NCBI GenBank assembly: GCA_965223095.1
Contig: OZ244979.1
Coordinates: 2,356,001 to 2,420,000, forward strand
DNA length: 64,000 nucleotides
Reading direction: 5' to 3'
Source: J054 sp965223095
Lineage (GTDB): Bacteria > Pseudomonadota > Gammaproteobacteria > Steroidobacterales > GCA-2729495
The notes beneath the pieces are model-generated. The model did no database searches. It was not told where the DNA came from and saw only the letters and a list, made by a program, of their open reading frames with translations. A program made the translations under genes and the position numbers. This document shows positions 1-8,495 of this stretch, in pieces (the stretch's first letter is position 1; the number at the start of each line of letters is the position of its first letter).

Positions 1-67
1 ATCTCACGAAATTGCGAAATACGGTGGTGCCATCCAGGGCAGCTACATGCTGCGACCCAGAGAATTT

Positions 68-142
68 CGGCAACCCCGCTATCATAGGACTTCTCCTTTA
101 GACCGGTGGCTTTGCGTCCCACCCTTTCGGATGGTTTGCCTT
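68..142 (-). promoter_or_regulatory. Cyclic-di-GMP-I (GEMM-I) riboswitch aptamer
   Basis: Read on the minus strand, this stretch has the GEMM-I landmarks in order. First comes GGCAAACC, then a GAAA tetraloop closing a short stem (CCATCC-GAAA-GGGTGG), then the conserved GGGACGCAAAGCC block. A CCGGTCTAAAGGAG arm follows, and AGCGGGGTTGCCG pairs back with the 5' end to close P1. This matches the Vibrio cholerae Vc2 layout closely. The aptamer points left, so the gene it controls lies outside the window. The roughly 67 bases downstream carry a small hairpin (GCAGC/GCTGC, 41-55) but no convincing start of a gene. Confidence 0.9.
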
Positions 143-596
143 TGTACGGAGGACATTCTCCGCCAGCCAAGGGCTGGGCAATGAGGAATGCGTCACAATT
201 TATCTGTACGAATCGAAAAAGACAGTCCCTAACCGGCGCGTCGATTCGTCAAAACAAGAACCCGCACAAAATGCGGAACGGACGCTATCCCGCTTGGTCC
301 ACCCGGGCTAGGGTGCGCGCAGCCTAATTTTTTCTTAGGCTTTGTAGATCAATCAGTCACGTGGAAGACCGAATGGAGATTGCAGCCTGCTGGCGGGCCT
401 CGAAACGCCTTCTTCGCGCATGGCGATGCAGCAAAACACTTGAATAATACGTTAGAAAAGATATATAAATTATTGATTTAAATAATATAATAAATAATCA
501 ATGTTATTTTGCAGGTTCGTTGGCAGCGTGACCGGATTCAGCTTAATGTCGACGGCTGCGTGTGGCTCCAAAGTAATTGTGGCTGGTTTCTAGGCG
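143..596. other. Noncoding region with inverted repeats and an AT-rich patch
   Basis: I see no believable gene here; the short reading frames have no family-like sequence. There are four inverted repeats: ACGAATCGA (208-216) with TCGATTCGT (241-249), CCGCA (262-266) with TGCGG (272-276), AGCCTAA (321-327) with TTAGGCT (335-341), and ATTGATT (472-478) with AATCAAT (496-502). Bases 440-510 are nearly all A and T, in strong contrast to the surrounding DNA. The region should contain the promoter of the riboswitch transcript, which would run leftward, but no clear -35/-10 pair was found. Confidence 0.6.
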
Positions 597-1829
597 TTAT
601 GGCGCTAAGCTTGTCCGCAAGAACGCCACCGCGGGTTCCACGAAGTACTCGTGTTTTCCCGCCTCAACACGGACTGACAGTGCATCCGCGGCACCTAAAC
701 TTCCCCAGATCGTGGTCAGCGCTTGTTCGAACCGCCGATCGGAAAATCCTTGGGATGAACCCCGGACGGCTAGGGTTGGCCGCGGAGCGAGCAGGCCAAA
801 TATTGCTTCCTGTGGGTAAAGCGTTCCGCTGCCTGGAATGATGTGGCAATAGTGCGCTTGCCGGCTCGTGGCCCCGTAAGCACGAAAGTTGCCCACCGCA
901 CCGCCGTAGGATTGAACGACGATGGCTCGTATTCGCTCGTCTAGCCCAGCGTAGGCGACGGCAAGTTCACCGCCTAGGGATACCCCGGTGATACCCAGCC
1001 GCTGGGTATCGACCTCTGGTCGCGTGGCCAAAAAATCTATAGCGACCCGTAAGTCTTCAACGATCAGGGCTTTATAGAATTGACCGGCTAGGATTGAATT
1101 GTAAGCAACCTGCCGGTGTTCAGGATGTTCCGGTGGTCCTAGACGGCCGAAGCCGCGCAGTTCAACCGCTAAGGTGGCAAAGCCCGCCTGCGCTAAGCGC
1201 AAGGCCGCGCTGTTGTGGTAGCTTTCTTGCTGGTCAGAGAGTTGGTCAAGACCTGACTCGCCCGCCTTCACATGTCCCGGAATTACTAGCACGCCGGCTA
1301 TGGGCTCGGATGAACCAGGCAGGTGCAGGATAACCGGAATGTCGGTGCCCTTGCCCTTTAGTCGGTATTCAACGCGTCGTATGCCGCCCAGATCTTCTTG
1401 GCTTACCAATACAGATTGTGTGGGCGTGCTGCCAGCATCCGCGGGGAGGGGTGGGAATTGGAAGAGCTGGCCCATGGTCTGTCGAAACTCCCGTTGCCAG
1501 TTTAGCCAGTCCTCCCGGCGCGTTGACTTGGGTAAGCTGATCCGGGGCGTTTGCTGAGCTAGTTGCTGGATCAGTGCCGGGTCGTTCTGCGGGCTGGCTG
1601 CATAGGTTGGCCATTTGATGGTGAGATCCTTTGCGAACCATTGTCCTGGATCTAACCGTGGGTAGAGTAGCCCGCCCAAGACCAAAGTAAGCCCAGCGGC
1701 CAGTAGCCCGCCTGCCAGCAAAGACAGCCTCCGCCGTGGACTGCCGTGGTAAGGGCCACGCTCGAGACTTTGTACCGTGAGAAAGGCCCAGGCAATGCAG
1801 GTGAGGATGAGGACAACTATTAGCAGCAT
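597..1829 (-). CDS. Membrane-anchored alpha/beta hydrolase (acetyl-xylan-esterase/dienelactone-hydrolase-like)
   Basis: Predicted serine hydrolase of about 410 residues. The chosen ATG opens directly on a hydrophobic segment (MLLIVVLILTCIAWAFLTV), followed by a second hydrophobic stretch after a basic loop, so the enzyme is probably tethered in the inner membrane with its catalytic domain outside or peripheral. The nucleophile elbow G-V-S-L-G-G is present, an oxyanion-side motif V-I-P-G-H precedes it, and the late HEY supplies a likely catalytic His. An in-frame start at 1958 would add 43 residues that look non-native and overlap the asnB leader, so I prefer 1829, although neither start has a good ribosome site. 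It is divergent from the exopolysaccharide amidotransferase gene. A role as a polysaccharide O-deacetylase or esterase is plausible but inferred. Confidence 0.7.
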   Translation of the reverse strand: MLLIVVLILTCIAWAFLTVQSLERGPYHGSPRRRLSLLAGGLLAAGLTLVLGGLLYPRLDPGQWFAKDLTIKWPTYAASPQNDPALIQQLAQQTPRISLPKSTRREDWLNWQREFRQTMGQLFQFPPLPADAGSTPTQSVLVSQEDLGGIRRVEYRLKGKGTDIPVILHLPGSSEPIAGVLVIPGHVKAGESGLDQLSDQQESYHNSAALRLAQAGFATLAVELRGFGRLGPPEHPEHRQVAYNSILAGQFYKALIVEDLRVAIDFLATRPEVDTQRLGITGVSLGGELAVAYAGLDERIRAIVVQSYGGAVGNFRAYGATSRQAHYCHIIPGSGTLYPQEAIFGLLAPRPTLAVRGSSQGFSDRRFEQALTTIWGSLGAADALSVRVEAGKHEYFVEPAVAFLRTSLAP

Positions 1830-2086
1830 GGTGTTCGTGGCACAGAATTCCGGACCGTAATAATAGCTTGCGACCCGGTGGCCGCCTATTTTGACGGCGA
1901 AATTGCTACGCAATCGGCGGCCTTCGCAGGCGATTAATGTATGCTGCGTGCCGAGCAATTCGGCTCGATGAAGGCCTCTGGATCCATCATGTTTCTCGTT
2001 CCCAAGAACCGGGCGTCTTTGCGGCTCCCGGTCCCGCGATTAAGAATTCTGGCAGATTTTTCAAGTTTTCGGGCGGTATCTCGCTA

Positions 2087-4000
2087 GTGTGCGGAATCGT
2101 CGGCATTTTTGATACACAGGCGCAACGGCCGGTGGATCGTAGCCTGGTGGAGGCCATGAACGAGCTTCAGTTGCACCGCGGACCTGATGGTTTCGGTTAT
2201 CACTTCGAACCGGGCGTTGGTTTCGGCCATCGCCGCTTGTCGATTATTGACCTGTCGGCTGGGCAGCAGCCCATGTTCAATGAAGACAATACCGTTTGTG
2301 TAACTTACAACGGTGAAATTTATAATTTTCCCGAGCTGTTCGATGCTTTGCGCAAACTCGGCCACCAGTTTAAGACCCGCTGCGATACCGAGGTAATCGT
2401 GCACGCCTGGGAGGAGTGGGGTCCCGCCTGCGTGGATCGCTTTAACGGCATGTTCGCGTTTGCGCTTTGGGACGTAAATCGCCAACAATTTTTTCTGGTG
2501 CGGGATCGGCTCGGGATCAAACCCTTGTTTTACTCCGTATCCGCGGATGGCCTGTTGTACTTCGCATCGGAACTCAAGTCTCTGATGGTACTTGCGGATA
2601 TCGAGCGTGAAATGGATCCGCAAGCGATTGAAGATTATTTCACCTTTGGTTATGTGCCTGAGCCGCGAACGATTTATGCTGCGGTCAAGAAGCTCGAGCC
2701 CGGTGCGGCGCTGTTGGTGGCTCGCGGGAAGCCTGTACCGGAGCCACGGCGTTATTGGGATGTGTCCTTCGCGGCGCGGTCCGACGAAGCCGCCATAAGC
2801 CAAGCTGATATCGAGGCAGAATTGCGGGAGCGTTTTCAGCATTCGGTGCGGCAAATGCTGATGTCCGATGTGCCGCTGGGTGCGTTTTTGTCCGGCGGTG
2901 TGGACTCCAGCGCGGTCGTGGCCATGATGTCCGAACTGAGTCAGGAACCGGTCAAGACTTGCGCCATTGGCTTTAGTGAGCCTCGTTACGACGAGTCGAC
3001 GTATGCGGCCCAGGTAGCTGAACTCAAGCAGACTGACCACCACCAAAAAATTGTTGAAGCCGCCGACTATTCGCTGCTCGAGCGTTTGATCGGTATTTAT
3101 GATGAACCCTATGCCGACAGCTCGTCCATTCCCACCTACCGCGTGTGTGGTTTGGCCAAAGAAAAGGTCACGGTGGCCTTGTCAGGCGACGGTGGCGATG
3201 AGAATTTCGCTGGGTATCGCCGGTATCGACTATTCATGGCGGAAGAGGCGGTGCGTTCACGGCTACCCCTGGGCATGCGCCGGGCAATTTTCGGTCCCCT
3301 CGGCCGTTACTATCCGAAGCTAGACTGGGCGCCGCGGTTTGTGCGTGGTAAGACGACTTTCCAAGCCTTGGCCCGCGACAGTGTCGCCGCGTACTTGCAT
3401 GGTGTGTCTTACTTGGGCGATGAGCTTCGCGTACAGATGTACAGCGATTCATTTAAACGGCAGTTAGCAGGTTACCGGTCCATCGAAGTGTTCCGCAGGC
3501 ATATGGAGAGCTGCCCGGTAGATGATGCGCTATCCCAAGTCCAATATCTCGATTTCAAAACCTATTTGCCGGGCGATATTCTGACTAAAGTGGACCGGGC
3601 GAGTATGGCGCATAGTTTGGAAGTTCGTGTGCCCTTCCTGGATCACGAATTTGTTGATTGGGTGTCGGGAATTCCGGCGCGCCTAAAGCTAAAGGGCGGC
3701 GACGGTAAGCATATACTCAAGTCTGCGTTGGCTGATGCACTCCCTCGGGAGATTCTCTACAGAACAAAGATGGGCTTCGCCGTACCGCTGAGCGCGTGGT
3801 TTCGCGAGTCGCTAATTCCTGAAATTGAACGGGTTGTGAGTAGCGACCGACTGGCACAGACCGGCATTTTCGATATGGCATTTTTACAACGACTTGCTCA
3901 TGAGCACACCACGGGGCGCCGCGATCACGGCTCGATTCTGTGGGCACTGCTGATGTTTGAAGGGTTTCTGCGACAGTCCATGGAGCCGGTGTCTGGATGA
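2087..4000 (+). CDS. Exosortase A-associated amidotransferase (asparagine synthase family)
   Basis: A class II glutamine amidotransferase joined to an asparagine-synthetase-type ATP-pyrophosphatase domain. The GTG at 2087 is chosen because it puts the catalytic Cys at position 2 (V-C-G-I-V-G-I), which the family needs after Met removal. A longer frame from 1937 would bury it. The glutaminase half shows RGPD and YNGEIYN, and the synthetase half shows the PP-loop SGGVDSS at about residues 269-275. The length, 637 residues, fits the amidotransferase family found in XrtA/PEP-CTERM exopolysaccharide loci. It probably amidates a sugar acid or other polymer component rather than making free asparagine. 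Two glycosyltransferases follow in the same direction. Confidence 0.88.
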   Translation: MCGIVGIFDTQAQRPVDRSLVEAMNELQLHRGPDGFGYHFEPGVGFGHRRLSIIDLSAGQQPMFNEDNTVCVTYNGEIYNFPELFDALRKLGHQFKTRCDTEVIVHAWEEWGPACVDRFNGMFAFALWDVNRQQFFLVRDRLGIKPLFYSVSADGLLYFASELKSLMVLADIEREMDPQAIEDYFTFGYVPEPRTIYAAVKKLEPGAALLVARGKPVPEPRRYWDVSFAARSDEAAISQADIEAELRERFQHSVRQMLMSDVPLGAFLSGGVDSSAVVAMMSELSQEPVKTCAIGFSEPRYDESTYAAQVAELKQTDHHQKIVEAADYSLLERLIGIYDEPYADSSSIPTYRVCGLAKEKVTVALSGDGGDENFAGYRRYRLFMAEEAVRSRLPLGMRRAIFGPLGRYYPKLDWAPRFVRGKTTFQALARDSVAAYLHGVSYLGDELRVQMYSDSFKRQLAGYRSIEVFRRHMESCPVDDALSQVQYLDFKTYLPGDILTKVDRASMAHSLEVRVPFLDHEFVDWVSGIPARLKLKGGDGKHILKSALADALPREILYRTKMGFAVPLSAWFRESLIPEIERVVSSDRLAQTGIFDMAFLQRLAHEHTTGRRDHGSILWALLMFEGFLRQSMEPVSG

Positions 4001-4048
4001 CGCGAATAACAGGCGTGTTTACCCGCTACCCGTCCGAGGATTGGCGCC

Positions 4049-5269
4049 GTGACTGAGTACGCGCTGCGTTTGTTGAGCTTTTCTAGCTTGTTTCCAAACC
4101 CGGTGCAAACACGCCACGGTATTTTTGTGGCCGAACGGCTAAGGCAACTGGTGGCCACCGGTGAGGTCACCAGCAATGTCGTGGCACCGGTGCCCTGGTT
4201 TCCCTTACGTTGGGAAAAATTCGGGCGCTATGCGGAATTTGCCCGCGTGCCGCCGACGAGTGACTATCAGGGTCTATCCGCGCTTCATCCCCGCTATCCG
4301 GCCTTGCCAAAAATCGGCATGAGCATAGCGCCGGTGCTACTGGCCGCCGGTGTACGGCGCGTGATGCAGGCCGAGGCAGCGCGTGCCGACATCATTGATG
4401 CACACTTTCTCTATCCGGACGGCGTCGCTGCAGTGATCTTGGGCCGGGCCCTGGGCAAACCGGTGGTCCTGACGGCACGCGGTTCCGACGTCAATCAATT
4501 TGGTGAATTTTGGATACCTCGGCAGTGGCTACGGTGGTCGGTACGGCAGGCGAATCATGTGTTCACGGTATCAGCAGCTCTGCGGGAGCGATTGTTGGGT
4601 CTTGGCGCTCCGTCCGAGGCCGTAACCGTTGCGCGGAACGGCGTCGATTTGCAGCGCTTTGCGCCGATGAATCGTGATACCGCGAGAAAGGAACTGTCTT
4701 GGGCGTTGGGAGAACGTCACTTTTTGTCCGTCGGTAACCTGCTAGAGCTAAAGGGGCATCATGTATTGATTGAAGCCTTGGCGAGCATGCCCGATGCTCG
4801 ATTAGTGATCGTTGGCGAGGGGCCAATGAGACCAAAGTTGTTGGCCTTGATTGATCAACTTGATCTCGCCGGTCGCGTACAGCTAAAGGGGATTGTTTCG
4901 CAGGCAGAACTGCAAACCTACTATGCCGCTGCTGATCTGACCCTGCTGGCCTCCAGTCGTGAAGGCATGCCGAATGTAGTCCTTGAGAGTCTGGCTTGCG
5001 GAACCCCAGTGCTTGCCACGGCGGTTGGCGGTGTGCCGGAAATTCTCAATAGTGGCGCTGCCGGAGGGCTGGTGAGTGAACGCTCCGCGGAAGCTTTTTG
5101 TGCGGCCATCAAGGCGCACTTTAGTGCTCCGCCAAGCCCGCAAGCGGTACGCCGCCACGCGGAGCAGTTTGCTTGGCAGCCTATTGTGACGGAACAGCTA
5201 GCGAAGCTGCGGGAGATCGTCCGGGGCGACCGTGACGAAATTGATCAGGTAAACGAAGATGTCATCTAG
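4049..5269 (+). CDS. Glycosyltransferase, GT4 family (exosortase-A-locus type)
   Basis: A group 1 (GT-B fold, GT4) glycosyltransferase of 406 residues that would transfer a sugar from a nucleotide donor to the lipid-linked chain at the cytoplasmic face. The N-terminus (LFPNPVQTRHGIFVAERL, then VVAPVPWFP) resembles glycosyltransferases of exosortase-A loci. The C-terminal half has the E-x7-E donor-binding motif (SREGMPNVVLES, Glu at about 305 and 313) followed by GTPVLATAVGG. The GTG start has GAGGA about 8 bases upstream. Its stop overlaps the next gene by 11 bases, so the two are probably translationally coupled. The sugar specificity cannot be read from the sequence. Confidence 0.85.
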   Translation: MTEYALRLLSFSSLFPNPVQTRHGIFVAERLRQLVATGEVTSNVVAPVPWFPLRWEKFGRYAEFARVPPTSDYQGLSALHPRYPALPKIGMSIAPVLLAAGVRRVMQAEAARADIIDAHFLYPDGVAAVILGRALGKPVVLTARGSDVNQFGEFWIPRQWLRWSVRQANHVFTVSAALRERLLGLGAPSEAVTVARNGVDLQRFAPMNRDTARKELSWALGERHFLSVGNLLELKGHHVLIEALASMPDARLVIVGEGPMRPKLLALIDQLDLAGRVQLKGIVSQAELQTYYAAADLTLLASSREGMPNVVLESLACGTPVLATAVGGVPEILNSGAAGGLVSERSAEAFCAAIKAHFSAPPSPQAVRRHAEQFAWQPIVTEQLAKLREIVRGDRDEIDQVNEDVI

Positions 5270-6464
5270 TGCGAAATCCTTATTATTCATTTCGCCGACC
5301 TTTCTATATCCCGTCGATACCGGCGGACGCATTCGCAGCACGCAGATATTGCGTGGTTTGCAAGGCGGTGCTTTCGACCTCATCTTGGGTTCACCCGCGA
5401 CCGCGGACGATCTGCGGCGGCATGAGACCGATATGCAGGCACTGGCAGCGCGCTATTTTCATTGGCCCATTGTTCCTCGCAACGCTTGGTTTCGCTTGGC
5501 ACGAATGCGGTATTTGCTACACCACTTGCCGATTCCGGTTGCAACGGACTATTCGCCGATTGCCGCCGGTCAAATTGCGGATGAGCTGGCGAAGAAGCCA
5601 GCGGTTACCGTATTTGATTTTCCCCATGCCATGGTTTTGGCCCCGGAAAAAATACCCGTCCCCATGGTGCTATTCACCCACAACGTCGAAGCTGAAATAT
5701 TCGCTCGCCACGCCAAGCTCGCAAGCGATCCGATTCGGCGGGGCATCTGGCGAAATCAACATCGCAAGATGCAAGCATTTGAGCAGCGCGTCGTCAAACA
5801 GGCGGATGTGGTGATTGGTGTGTCGGCCCGTGATTGTCGCTATCTAGAAGAGGCTTACGGTGCGCGACGCACGGTGGTGATCCCCACCGGCACGGACGTG
5901 GATTTCTTTGCCTACGCCCCTCCCGCGGACAACAAGACTGCGGTTTTTTGTGGATCCATGGATTGGATGGCGAATATCGAAGGCATTACTTGGTTCATGG
6001 ACGAAGTTTGGCCTCTAGTGCAAGCCGCCGAGTCCGCGGCCCGCATGCGGGTTGTCGGCCGCTCACCGCCGGCTAAGCTGGTGCAGCGCGCCGAGCGGTT
6101 TGGCGATCGCTGGGAGTTTACCGGTTGGGTCGACGATGTGCGTCCCCATGTGCAAGCTTGCAGTGCTTTCGTAATCCCCCTGCGCGTGGCCGGTGGTACG
6201 CGATTAAAGGTTTTCGAAGGCATGGCCATGGGCACGCCCGTTGTTTCCACGGCTATTGGCGTTGAGGGGCTTCCTTTGGAGCCGGAAAAACACTTTCTGC
6301 AGGGCGATTCCGCCCAGGAACTAGCGGATTCAATCCTACGGGCGCTCAGAGACAGGGAGCTAGGATTGCGCTTGTCCCGGGCGGGTCGTCAGTACGTTGA
6401 AGAGCAGGCGTCTTTTCAGCGTGCGGCCACGGTTTTTGAGGACGCATGCTTAAGCGTGACTTAG
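5259..6464 (+). CDS. Glycosyltransferase, group 1 (PEP-CTERM/EpsH-associated sugar transferase type)
   Basis: A second GT-B glycosyltransferase, 401 residues. The N-terminus reads LLFISPTFLYPVDTGGRIRS, like the stp1-type sugar transferases of EpsH/XrtA loci. The THNVEAEIFAR segment is typical of the same group. The donor-binding region is GGTRLKVFEGMAMGTPVV, with Glu at about residue 320. It overlaps the upstream transferase and ends 29 bases before the end of the opposing hydrolase gene, closing the asnB-GT-GT operon. Donor and acceptor are unknown. Confidence 0.85.
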   Translation: MSSSAKSLLFISPTFLYPVDTGGRIRSTQILRGLQGGAFDLILGSPATADDLRRHETDMQALAARYFHWPIVPRNAWFRLARMRYLLHHLPIPVATDYSPIAAGQIADELAKKPAVTVFDFPHAMVLAPEKIPVPMVLFTHNVEAEIFARHAKLASDPIRRGIWRNQHRKMQAFEQRVVKQADVVIGVSARDCRYLEEAYGARRTVVIPTGTDVDFFAYAPPADNKTAVFCGSMDWMANIEGITWFMDEVWPLVQAAESAARMRVVGRSPPAKLVQRAERFGDRWEFTGWVDDVRPHVQACSAFVIPLRVAGGTRLKVFEGMAMGTPVVSTAIGVEGLPLEPEKHFLQGDSAQELADSILRALRDRELGLRLSRAGRQYVEEQASFQRAATVFEDACLSVT

Positions 6465-6492
6465 CGTCGAGCGGGTGCGGGTGAATCTATTG

Positions 6493-7407
6493 CTAGCGGC
6501 CTTTACTCGGCGGGCTGACGGCCATCAACTGCTGAACCCACTGCAAGGTTTGTTGACTCACCTCGCTTGTCCATTCGGGTTTCGAAAACGTGTGGTCCGC
6601 ATCGGGAAGCTCACATAGCGTGATTGAGTCGGCAGCCAGGGCTGCTTTCCAGGCTTGTGATTGTTTGGCCGTATTGCGGAACGTGGCCGCGGTTAAGTCT
6701 TCGCCGCTTAGAACGACTAAGACCGAGCCATGAAAGGCCGCCAATTCCCCGGCGAGTTCTTCGGCCAATAGTGGTTCCGCATCATCGAGGCTGGCGTTGT
6801 CGCGGGCGCCGCCGGCGATCACCATATACAGGCTGTCGCGAACTTCACGCCAAGTCTCGCGTATCTTAACTTCGCCGAACAATAATCTTTTCCAGAAAGC
6901 GCTGCTTGCCAAACGCCGGCGATAGTAGTGAGTGAGTAGCGAGCGAGCTTGCGCTTGTGGCGAGTTCAACCACGGGTTGAGCAACACCATGCCGGCGATA
7001 CGCTGGTCGGTGTTGGCGTAAAGCAAAGCGGCCGCGGCGGCGTCGCACAGTCCCCAGATCACCACCTGCTCGATTTCGGGGTCGGCTTCCATCAAACCAT
7101 TGACGGCCGTGCGCAGGTCATCATTAAGTGTATAAAAGGGCCGCGGCTCGCCTTCGCTATCGCCGATGCCCCGGTGATCGAAACGCAAGACCGTAATTCC
7201 GCCGGCGGCTAGGTCTTGTGCCAAGGAAACAAACTGCCGATGGCTGCCGGCGCGATACTGCGGTCCGCCGACTAAGACAACGACACCAAGCTGCCCAGGC
7301 GCCCTCGGACGATCGACAATACCCACTAGCGTTGAGCCATGACAGTCCATGGTAATCGCGCGACGGGTAACCCCGCTGCTAGGATCTAAGAACTCGTTCT
7401 GTTTCAT
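6493..7407 (-). CDS. Exosortase A system-associated hydrolase 1
   Basis: An alpha/beta-hydrolase-fold protein of 304 residues matching hydrolase 1 of exosortase-A loci. Landmarks are GGPQYRAGSHRQF (47-59), FDHRGIGDSEG (76-86) and the nucleophile elbow WGLCDAAAA, where the usual Ser is Cys121. An acid follows late and H at DADHTF is the likely catalytic His. The function of the family is not established; its constant pairing with hydrolase 2 and an ACP suggests thioester or acyl chemistry. Its start overlaps the end of the hydrolase 2 gene by 29 bases. Confidence 0.9.
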   Translation of the reverse strand: MKQNEFLDPSSGVTRRAITMDCHGSTLVGIVDRPRAPGQLGVVVLVGGPQYRAGSHRQFVSLAQDLAAGGITVLRFDHRGIGDSEGEPRPFYTLNDDLRTAVNGLMEADPEIEQVVIWGLCDAAAAALLYANTDQRIAGMVLLNPWLNSPQAQARSLLTHYYRRRLASSAFWKRLLFGEVKIRETWREVRDSLYMVIAGGARDNASLDDAEPLLAEELAGELAAFHGSVLVVLSGEDLTAATFRNTAKQSQAWKAALAADSITLCELPDADHTFSKPEWTSEVSQQTLQWVQQLMAVSPPSKGR

Positions 7408-8206
7408 CGAGAAGTACGGGGGCCGTAACGGTTTCCAATGTGCTCCAGAAGCGTGGCCCAGGCATCATTTTGAAATCAATGTTTGACTTTTGTGTTGCGA
7501 GGGTCGCAAGGGGGTGGGGCGAGGCTTGCGTGCGTTGGGTCTTGCTGCCTACCATCAATACATGCACTTGTTCGGCCATGTCCTCAAGCAAGCTGGACAG
7601 TTCAATACCGAAAATGCTGCCGGCCAGGCTGCCGCTCAGTTCGTAACCCGCGGCATGGATGCTCTCGCCGCGCAGCAGTGCCGCTTCTAATTCGTGCCGA
7701 CTGCGAACGGGGCTCTGGCCGCTAAACTGGTCCGCGAGTCGGCGCAGTCGCAAGAAATCCGTCAACTGCTCCCGTCCTTGCATCAGTGGTTGCCAGAGGA
7801 TGAGCTTGTCGGCCGGGTCGCTGCGTTGCAGGCTTGCTGCCAACAAGCCTCCAAAGCGCAAGCCTAGTAAGGCTTTCACCTTGCCCCGGCTAGCCGCCCA
7901 AGCGCGAGCGAGGGACACATCTTCTAGCCACCGGTCCCAATGGGCCTGGGTAAAGTCGCCGCTGCTATCCCCGGTGCCGAAGAGATCAATCAATATGCTG
8001 TTGATACCGATTTCCGCTAGGCGTTTGCCCAGCAAATGTAAGGTCCGCCGAGCGCGGTTCATTTCTTCGCCAAAGGGGGGCGCGATAATCACGAAATCTT
8101 CGCTTGCGGCGCTGGTCGGCAGGTACTCGATGATGTGCCGATAACCGCGCTTGGCTTTTAGAAAGCCCGGGCTGACTTCAACGGCCGCTTTGATGGGTCG
8201 ATTCAT
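7379..8206 (-). CDS. Exosortase A system-associated hydrolase 2
   Basis: An alpha/beta-hydrolase-fold protein of 275 residues, the usual partner of hydrolase 1. It has PPFGEEMNRARR (43-54), IDLFGTGDSSGDF (about 73-85) and an elbow GLRFGG (115-120) in which the nucleophile position is Arg117. As read, it is unlikely to work as an ordinary Ser or Cys hydrolase and may be an accessory or regulatory partner. The gene overlaps the ACP gene upstream by 29 bases and hydrolase 1 downstream by 29, so the set is tightly coupled. Confidence 0.88.
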   Translation of the reverse strand: MNRPIKAAVEVSPGFLKAKRGYRHIIEYLPTSAASEDFVIIAPPFGEEMNRARRTLHLLGKRLAEIGINSILIDLFGTGDSSGDFTQAHWDRWLEDVSLARAWAASRGKVKALLGLRFGGLLAASLQRSDPADKLILWQPLMQGREQLTDFLRLRRLADQFSGQSPVRSRHELEAALLRGESIHAAGYELSGSLAGSIFGIELSSLLEDMAEQVHVLMVGSKTQRTQASPHPLATLATQKSNIDFKMMPGPRFWSTLETVTAPVLLDETERVLRS

Positions 8207-8495
8207 GCGCGGCTAGTTGCGACTCGAAGAAGCGGCGCAAGCCCCCGAAGCTCTCGAAGATTTCAGCACTGATGTCATCTTCTTCTATAGGCCGGCCGAT
8301 TTCCTCTTCCATCGCCATGACAACGGCGGCGATTGTCATGGAGTCTAGTTCCGGCAGTGCGCCCAGCAATGGCGTGTCGTCGTTGAATTCGATCTTCCGC
8401 TCTCTAAGACCCAGAGCTTCATTCAGGATTCGCGTCAGCGCGAGCGCTGACATGCTGTCGACGTTGTCAGGCATGGAGTTCTTCAAACAGATCAT
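8178..8495 (-). CDS. Acyl carrier protein (exosortase-A-locus type)
   Basis: A small acidic protein of the phosphopantetheine-attachment family. The attachment serine is in ELDSMTI (Ser52), followed by a helix-rich acidic segment (MAMEEEIGRPIEEDD). It would carry an acyl or aminoacyl thioester for transfer to the polysaccharide or its lipid carrier. The ATG at 8495 overlaps the stop of the upstream glycosyltransferase as ATGA, suggesting coupling; a second ATG at 8474 with a GAAG-like site is also possible. The phosphopantetheinyl transferase at 37.5-38.1 kb is the likely activating enzyme. Confidence 0.88.
   Translation of the reverse strand: MICLKNSMPDNVDSMSALALTRILNEALGLRERKIEFNDDTPLLGALPELDSMTIAAVVMAMEEEIGRPIEEDDISAEIFESFGGLRRFFESQLAAHESTHQSGR

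Noticed and set aside
321..341. Rho-independent terminator
   Set aside because: The stem is 7 bases and the T-run is in the loop rather than after it, so I list it only as an inverted repeat.
2084..3046. A 320-codon open frame on the minus strand
   Set aside because: It lies entirely antisense to the amidotransferase gene, whose motifs are clear, and its translation shows no family features.
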